The notes under the pieces are model-generated. The model saw only the letters and a program-made list of their open reading frames with translations, was not told where the DNA came from and made no database searches. From assembly GCA_028532985.1 (NCBI GenBank), contig JANCIK010000004.1:744001-808000 (forward strand): DNA of 64,000 nucleotides. The letters run 5' to 3'. Positions within the stretch are counted from its first letter, which is position 1; the number at the start of each line of letters is the position of its first letter. The DNA is from Stropharia rugosoannulata (taxonomy: Eukaryota; Basidiomycota; Agaricomycetes; Agaricales; Strophariaceae). Positions 57,421 through 64,000 of the stretch are shown one piece after another. The position numbers were made by a program, and so were the translations under genes.

Positions 57421-60332
57421 ATGAATACGGAATCTTCTTCATCAGGAGTGCTTGGGATACCACGCCGGCAGGCTGCACGGGCGGCGAGGTCGAACTTCGC
57501 CGAGCAGCTGGACACGGACACGGAGTCAGGCTCAGACGCGCACTCTTCTTTGAATGGTGGCTCTGATGCAGAGGGGACGAAGGGGAAGAGGAAGGCTCGC
57601 GCTGGGAACGCGACGAAGACCAGGAAGAGAGCGGCGACTGGCGATGCTTCCACGCAGCCATCATCATCGTCGGTGCCTTCGGGGTCGAATGCCATCCTCG
57701 CTGGCCCCGTCACGGGGGAGGCCAATCATCCACTACCATCACCACCTCCCCGACCGCGACTGCGTCCCGTCGCGAAAAAAGCCAGTGCGCCAGCCCTTGC
57801 GCCGCTCGTCGTCCCGCATTCGCACCCCGATCTCGACGATTTGTCCGACCTCACCCCTCTGTCCGCGGAGCAGTCCGCTCTTTCAGAGAGCGCGGAGTTT
57901 TTTAAGCTCTCTGCTCCTGCGACCGCTGGCTCGCCCTCAAAGTTCGTTCTGCCACCTTCGTCTCAAGGCAAAGCATCTGGGGCGGCTTCGGCTTCGCATC
58001 CCCCGCGGGCGGCGAAAGAAGCCAAGAAGCGCTGGACGGCGGTGTCTCTGGGCACTTACGTGTGGGTCTTGGTTACGTATGGGACGTGGCGCGTGTATGG
58101 CGCTGACTGCGATGAGGACGAGGACGAGGTGGAGTACCTCTGGTGGCCTGGCAGGGTGCGTGTGCTCACGATCTTACGTGCGAAGCCGGACGCTCATATC
58201 GCTCTGCACCACACAGATCACGAGTGGAAAAAGTACTGATATCCCTCTTAAAGTTAAATTGTTCGGGGCCGCGAGCCCCACCGTGTCGATCCGCGCTCCA
58301 TCGGAACGCAGCATCCTCTCGCGGGACGAGAACTACATTACACGGTTCTCGGTCCCTACGTACGTACCTGCGGTTCCGCTCTTAAGGGCGGGATCTAGCA
58401 GGACGCGGGAGCGCGACCGCGAGTTGGTGGTCGATAAATGGCAGGCTGCGGTTGACGCCATGCGCGCGCACCAGGACGCTGCTATTCAGCTCGATGATAG
58501 TGACAGCGACGGTCTGCCCGAACTGTCCCACAATATGTGGGAATTCCTCACCGCGTCCTCGTCCAATCTCAAGTCAATATCTGCACCCGCACCAAGCAAG
58601 TCGGGACCTTCAAAAGGGCTTGAAAGGACGCTCTCGATCAGCAACAAACGGAAACGTCCAACAGTTTCGGATGCTGATACGGATGATGACCGGAAGGATT
58701 ATGCAGCGAAAAAGAAGGACGGGAAAGGGGAGGAATGGTGGGATGAGGTTGATGACAGTCTCAACTTGCCGGGAGAGCTTGTGCTGGGGCGTACCGCCCA
58801 GTCGGTCGACATTGACCATTGGCCCGGAAAACTTATCGCATATATGGCTCCAACTAAACCCAAGACGTTTGGGAAATACTCACTAATGTGGCTTGATGGG
58901 ACACAGGGAGCGATTCCACGCTCGTGGTTTTATACGATGGAGCAGGACGAATATGCACTGTGCAAGGTTAGTCGCATTGTGATCACCACATATAAACGTA
59001 TTAATATGGTACTTTATAACTAAACGGATAGCTCGGTCAATTCGACAGCGCTGTAGTGGAAGTGCAGAATGACCAGGATGACGACGACGATGACACAACA
59101 AGGGCTGAACGTGCGCAACAGTTCGCACGGCGTGAGCCCAGCCCGACCCCGCTAGACACCCCGCCTCCCGGCGACAAGTTTGCGCAACTGTCCATCCGGG
59201 AGCAGTTCGTGTACACGAAGGGGGTACTCAGGGCCATCCTGAAGGACGAATATGCGCCGCTTGACGAGCGCCAGAGACGCTACATGAGAGGCGGGAAGCA
59301 CCGGCAGAGCATCGTCGACGGCGCTAGCCTGCGGGGAAAGATGGACCCGCGCGAGGTGACCGATCTGCTTGCGTTCATCCGGGAGTGGTGTCTCCGGGAC
59401 AGGGATCGTACTGGGACAGTGAACGGCAGCGAAAGCGATACTGGTTGGGATTGGGGAGGTGCAAGTGAGGCCATCAAAGTGGGAAAAGGTCCGGAGGAGG
59501 AAGACGCGGAGCTTCAGCCGTCGTCGCCTTCGCGTACTGTCGACTTCCTGTCTTCCCCCCCGCAGATGCCCCCCAGCTCATTTCCGTCGTCTGCTTTGGA
59601 GGTTAGTGCGCGTTCTTTTTTGGGGCATCGTAATTTGGAACTTAATCTTAATCTCGGACAGAGGGAAGATTCGCTGATATCTATTCTTTCTGATGGCGAG
59701 GAGGTAAGCTTTGCGTCTGTCCTGTTCGTCCAAGTCACCTGATAGGAAAAACCTTTACAGGAGCGAGAAGCGCGGTCGCGTGCTCTGACGGCGTCGATCA
59801 GTGGTTTTATTGAGGTGCGTACGCACTCCGCAAGGATCTTGTTCTAACCATTAAATCCTCGTTTTATAGCATGGGGGTGGAGCATCAAGTGATGAACGCA
59901 ACAAAATGGGCGCCGACTCTTCGTCGGGTTCCAGACAGCGAGGCTCGAGGGAATATGAATCCCTGGGTCGACTGGAAAAAGTTGATGTGATTACTCTTCC
60001 ATTGCAATCTTAATCTGTATCTGATTTGCGCTGTCTGTTTATAGTATTGCCTTAACATTCTATTACCGGAGGCTATCCGACAGATATTATTATGGAGGAA
60101 TGGGAACCGGACATCCGTCGCCCTGCTCTCGCCTGCCGAAGAGCAAGATCTGTATGACGAGGGGACTGCGCTGATGGAAGAAACTGACTGGGTGAACGAC
60201 GTGATACGATATAGGAATACATTACAGAAGGTGTTATCTAGAGGGAAGGTGCCGGACGCACTGAAAAAGGGACTCAGCGGGCGGGGGACACGGTCTCTGA
60301 GGAATATTGTTAAGCCTAACTATCAGGAGTGA
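57421..60332 (+). CDS. PWWP-domain chromatin-type protein with a second PWWP/Tudor-like module
   Basis: Exons 57421-58155, 58217-58966, 59032-59601, 59662-59703, 59761-59814, 59870-59986 and 60045-60332; all introns are GT-AG; 851 aa. The head is Ser/Lys-rich with basic patches (KGKRKARA, TKTRKRAA). A PWWP-like fold begins GTYVWVLVTYG at about residue 216, has EYLWWPGR, and after the splice continues with ITSGKSTDIPLKVKLFG. A second module at about 430-490 reads DHWPGKLIAYMAP..GKYSLMWLDGTQGAIPRSWFY. PWWP and Tudor domains read methylated histone tails or bind DNA in the nucleus. Downstream are an acidic/Arg-rich segment (DQDDDDDDTTRAERAQQFAR) and a helical C-terminal domain (LNILLPEAIRQILLWR). 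The interval 59602-59661 is 60 nt and stop-free: it looks like an intron (GTTAGT...CGGACAG), but retention would simply add 20 residues. Confidence 0.85.
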
Positions 60333-61613
60333 ATATGAAGGGCTCGTGCATTTGGTTTATCCTCCTCGTTAACATGTTGTACTAATACATTCAGCGCTGC
60401 AAGAACATTCAAGAGATGAAATGTGCACCCGAATCGCGCTGCTAGGATGTCCGAAATGACTATCATCTATCTTGGAGCTCTACGAATCATGGCAAGTATG
60501 TATCCACGAGAGGATAAGAATGTTCTTCATCTATGATTCTGTGCGTTGATGTCAAGACCTAATTTGCAGCGCTGACTATTTCATGTCTTGACCATACATC
60601 GGCATCTTAATCCACCGACCTACAGAACATCAGTCGCTTACTATAGCGAATCAAGGCTCATTTCCAAGTGGATACATTCCATGAGCATATTTTCATCATT
60701 TATAGCGGTACACCTTTGATGAAAATCAATCCACATTGTACAATGTAAATCAACTCTGCAGGCAGAAATGGATTCGAAGTCAGGGCAACTAATACTTCAA
60801 CAAACAGTTAAATGCCGCAACAATGGAAACGTTCTACTACTGCTTCGATTTTAATCCATTGGATGTGATTTCCTCTTTTAAACAGGCCTCCTCAATAACA
60901 CAAGATTCCGTTCCACATTTATGAAATGATGCACCATATTATGTGCCACAAACTATATCAATATCAAGGAATACTGTAAACCCTCGACCTCGACCTGCTC
61001 GCTTGCTGGTCTATTTATGAAATTATCATATCATAGGAAGATTACTAGAAAGCCAGTCTTTTCAGCATAAACGCCCCTCATGCCTTCCATGGGAGCCTGC
61101 AAGGAGAATGTGTTCAGTTACCAATGATTTAATCTTATGAATACTGATAATTTTTTTTTTCAATAACCTCTACTTGGCTTTTATACGGTTTTTCTCCTTT
61201 CCTCTTTTTTCTCTACTTTTGTACACTGTTTGTGAACTAGTTGAACTCAAACCAGAGGTTCAACGGCGGGCACATTCCAGGCGGTGGGAAAGATGTCGGC
61301 AAATACCGGCGACCACTAAGTACCATTTCATCTTTGGCAGGTCTAACTACCGGTTTACTGTGCTACGAAAATTATAGGCACCTAGCACCGCAGCGAATGC
61401 GTATTTTGGATAACATAAGGTTATGGATTTCTGAGAGGAATTGTCTTGAAATTGGAGAGATAAACAATCATTGATCGCTGCCACGTATCCCCGTGACTAT
61501 TACGCTACAAATAATGCCTAGATCCTGGCTTTACATTGAACCTTTAGCGCCCTCTTTTATTCAGGTTTCTGTCCTAGTCTTGCGTGTAGTCTGCAAGGAA
61601 AACCCAGAGTAGA
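60333..61613. other. AT-rich intergenic spacer; no gene seen
   Basis: This lies between two genes on the same strand. It is AT-rich, with a T-run at about 61149-61159 and CT-rich sequence near 61180-61220. Short frames at 61174-61474 carry no motif. It holds the 3' UTR of the PWWP gene and the promoter of the apyrase gene. Confidence 0.6.
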
Positions 61614-63932
61614 ATGGCCCCACCGCTCTCGAACAATGCCTGGCTCGCTGGTCGACATTTCGGCATCGTCATTGACGCTGGCTCGTCAGGCTCCCGCTTG
61701 CAGATTTACAGCTGGAAGGACCCCCGCTCTCTACGTGTCGAGAAGAACAGCGAGATGGCGTACAGGCTGCCAAAGGTCGAGAAGGGTAGCCAGAAGGATG
61801 AGCTATGGGTGAAGAAGGTCGAGCCGGGTGAGTGACTTCGACGCGGCGTGCGTACACTGCTATGAACACGAAAACTTTGTTTAATTATAGGATTGTCTTC
61901 TCTTGAGGACCATCCAGAAGACGTTGGGACCTATCTGCGACCGCTGCTGGCGCACGCTCGAGACCATGTCCCTCCTTCGCTTCACAAAGACACGCCGCTC
62001 TTTCTGCTCGCAACGGCAGGAATGCGCCTTTTACCTTCCAAGAAACAGGCTGAAATCCTACTGGAAACTTGCCGTTTTCTAGTCACACACTCTAATTTCA
62101 AGATAGATGAACCTTCATCTATTGGGCCATGTGGTTCCAGTGTGAGGATTATCACGGGGGAGGAAGAGGGTCTTTTCGGTTGGATTGCCGTTAACTATCT
62201 CATGGATGGTTTCACTGGCTCTAGCAAAGATAGAACAACGTATGGCTTTCTCGACATGGGCGGCGCGTCGACACAGATAGCATTTGAACCGAGTCCAGAG
62301 CATCAGAAGGAAGCGAACAATTTAATTGACGTTCGATTGCGCCTTCTTGGTGGCGAGGAAATCCATCACAAGGTCTTTGTAACGACGTGGCTAGGCTACG
62401 GCACCAACCAAGCACGAGAACGGTATGTCGGGAAGACCATCAGCGAGTACGAGGCGAGCCACGATCCCTTCGGGGAACAGCCGGAGCGCCACAGAATACC
62501 TGACCCATGCCTTCCCAAAAACCTGGTATTGAAGGAAGATCCCATACATTCCAGCTCCGCGTCACCGCACTTGCAGGAAACCCACCAGATGATTGGTACT
62601 GGCTCATTCGAACAATGCATGCAGAAGACTGCAACCTTACTCAATACGACTGCCCCTTGTCCTGACACGCCATGCTTAATGAACGGCGTACATGTCCCCC
62701 CCATTGATTTTTCGGTTTCTCACTTTATCGGCGTCTCAGAATACTGGTACTCATCAGAGCATATTTTCGGATTGGGCGGCGCATACGATTTCGTACAGTA
62801 CGAGCGCGCTGCATCAGAATTCTGTTCTCGGGATTGGATAGGCATAAAGAAAGAACACGAGGAATCTCGCGCGGGGCACCGGCTGGGTGGAGACGGGGAG
62901 GTGTCTGAGGATGGAACCGTTGTTGCTACCGGACGGTGGGGTCCTGAGGTGGAAATACCTCGGCTTCAAATGCAGTGCTTCAAGGCCGCGTGGATAGCAA
63001 ATGTACTACACGAAGGTATTAAGATGCCCCGCATTGTGGATGCAGGCGGGAACGACACAACAGCGGGAGACAAAGTGGCCCTGGAGGCATCACGAAAAGG
63101 CCTCGGACGGCCGACTTTCCAATCTGTCGATAACGTCGGTGACATAGCTATCAGCTGGACACTTGGAAAAATGGTGTTGGAAGCCAGCAAAGAGGTCCCG
63201 CCGCTCGTAAAGACGACAAAACCACTGGTTGATCCCATCGATGACATCGAGGACATTGAACATTTCCCCATACAACCTATTCGATTCCCATCATTGTCAC
63301 TGGACGGCATAGAACATGCTATCACCCCTCACCTCCCGAGTTCATTGAGAAGAGATTCTCTTGGCTTTTCGCCGGTGCTATTTCTGTTCTACGTCTTTGT
63401 CGTGTTTATTTTGCTCTTTGTCGTATATCCCATGCGACGGCGATTGCGGGCCACATGCCTGCGAACAGTCAGGAGGGCCGCTAAGCGCGACGACGCCTTC
63501 GAGCTATTAGAAGAAGGCAAACCGTTGACTGGGGCACGGCCAGGATCACCGACAATATCTAGCAGTGGGCATTGGTTGCGCCGCATTTTCCCATTCGCGA
63601 GGTCGAAACCTAATTTACCACTGTCCCTTGTCACATCTAACAATCCTGGACTTCGACATATTATCCCTTCCACTGCCCGTGCTTCTCCCACGCGATCGTT
63701 CTCTAATCCTATTCCACTGGCCGCCTCTACTGCCACTTCTACTCAGTATGCTTCACGACCTCCATCGCCTGGGCCAGGGCTCCTTGAAGATGTTTTAACG
63801 GGCCAATCATCCCTCATGACTTCACGTTCACGAAATGCATCACAAATAAGCTTGTCCGCTTCAGCCTCGCGGCCAGGAGCAATCTCACGCACAAATAGCT
63901 GGAACCCATCCGGAATGCTTCAATCGGAGTGA
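61614..63932 (+). CDS. YND1: Golgi apyrase / nucleoside diphosphatase of the GDA1/CD39 family (Ynd1-type)
   Basis: Exons 61614-61827 and 61891-63932 (63-nt GT-AG intron) give 751 aa. The apyrase conserved regions appear in order: IVIDAGSSGSR (about 18-28), LLATAGMRLLP (about 110-120), ITGEEEGLFGWIAVNYL (about 160-176), FLDMGGASTQIAFEP (about 192-206) and SEHIFGLGGAYD further on. These bind the nucleotide phosphates and the divalent metal. There is no N-terminal signal or anchor; one long hydrophobic helix (VLFLFYVFVVFILLFVVYPM) lies near residues 562-585, followed by RRRLRATC and a Ser-rich cytosolic tail. This tail-side single helix is the layout of yeast Ynd1, whose catalytic part faces the Golgi lumen and hydrolyses NDP/NTP after glycosyl transfer. 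It therefore complements nucleotide-sugar transporters, one of which lies at the other end of this window. Confidence 0.93.
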
Positions 63933-64000
63933 GGCATAACTGCACCCACCCCGAGCGAGAAACACCACCCTAATTTGACTCCTTAACGTTATTCACTCCA

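Noticed and set aside
57554..58216. Upstream part of the 57554-59023 frame as a separate gene
   Set aside because: Only its part from 58217 is coding, as exon 2 of the PWWP gene; the upstream part is an off-frame reading of exon 1.
1..64000. tRNA, rRNA, snRNA or CRISPR arrays
   Set aside because: I scanned by eye for B-box-like GGTTCRA motifs, conserved snRNA/5S blocks and regularly spaced repeats. A few B-box-like strings (19806, 48415, 49137) lack a matching A box and cloverleaf arms. A covariance-model search would be decisive.

Overview
The window looks like nuclear DNA of a mushroom-forming basidiomycete (Agaricomycetes). The genes are broken by many short GT-AG introns, mostly 49-80 nt, and the start codons sit in CACC/ACC contexts. 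The families present are eukaryotic: Cdc4, a Ynd1 apyrase, Mrp51, an ADF-H/GMF protein, DTD1, a PPIL1-type cyclophilin and a Zn2Cys6 factor. The F-box protein and the secreted wall-protein relic resemble the expanded families of mushroom genomes. I see no operons, CRISPR arrays, rRNA or convincing tRNAs. Family names come from motif recognition; no database search was run.

Layout. The left edge (24-331) holds the 3' end of a Ser/Pro-rich gene. A gene-poor 3.5 kb with a small tandem repeat follows. Then come a nucleotide-sugar transporter (3890-5609, +), a mitochondrial ribosomal protein Mrp51/bS1m (8702-10456, +), a frame-broken F-box gene (10914-12313, -), and a divergent pair: a glia maturation factor (13304-13881, -) and an MFS transporter (14109-16697, +). 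At 20.1-22.1 kb two genes made of small exons lie head to head: D-aminoacyl-tRNA deacylase DTD1 (-) and a PPIL1-like cyclophilin (+). A Cdc4-type F-box/WD40 protein (23069-26087, -) closes the first gene cluster.

From 26.1 to 41.2 kb I find no gene I can assign. The stretch has an AT-richer part and a GC-richer part (36.2-41.2 kb) with scattered hairpins and short ORFs. The right part carries a ten-exon Zn2Cys6 transcription factor (41225-44587, +), a simple-repeat-rich flank, a disrupted secreted/GPI-type gene (46627-47539, +), a small secreted His/Ala/Ser-rich orphan (49269-49932, +), an uncharacterised basidiomycete protein (52638-53847, -), a PWWP-domain protein (57421-60332, +) and a Golgi-type apyrase (61614-63932, +).

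The genes do not form a single pathway. Two loose themes are secretory-pathway glycosylation (the nucleotide-sugar transporter, and the apyrase that would convert the NDP left after glycosyl transfer into NMP, the antiport substrate) and protein and RNA quality control (Cdc4, DTD1, cyclophilin). The most unusual gene structures are a start codon isolated on its own coding exon in the GMF gene, and a 19-nt exon followed by a GC-AG intron in the transcription factor.
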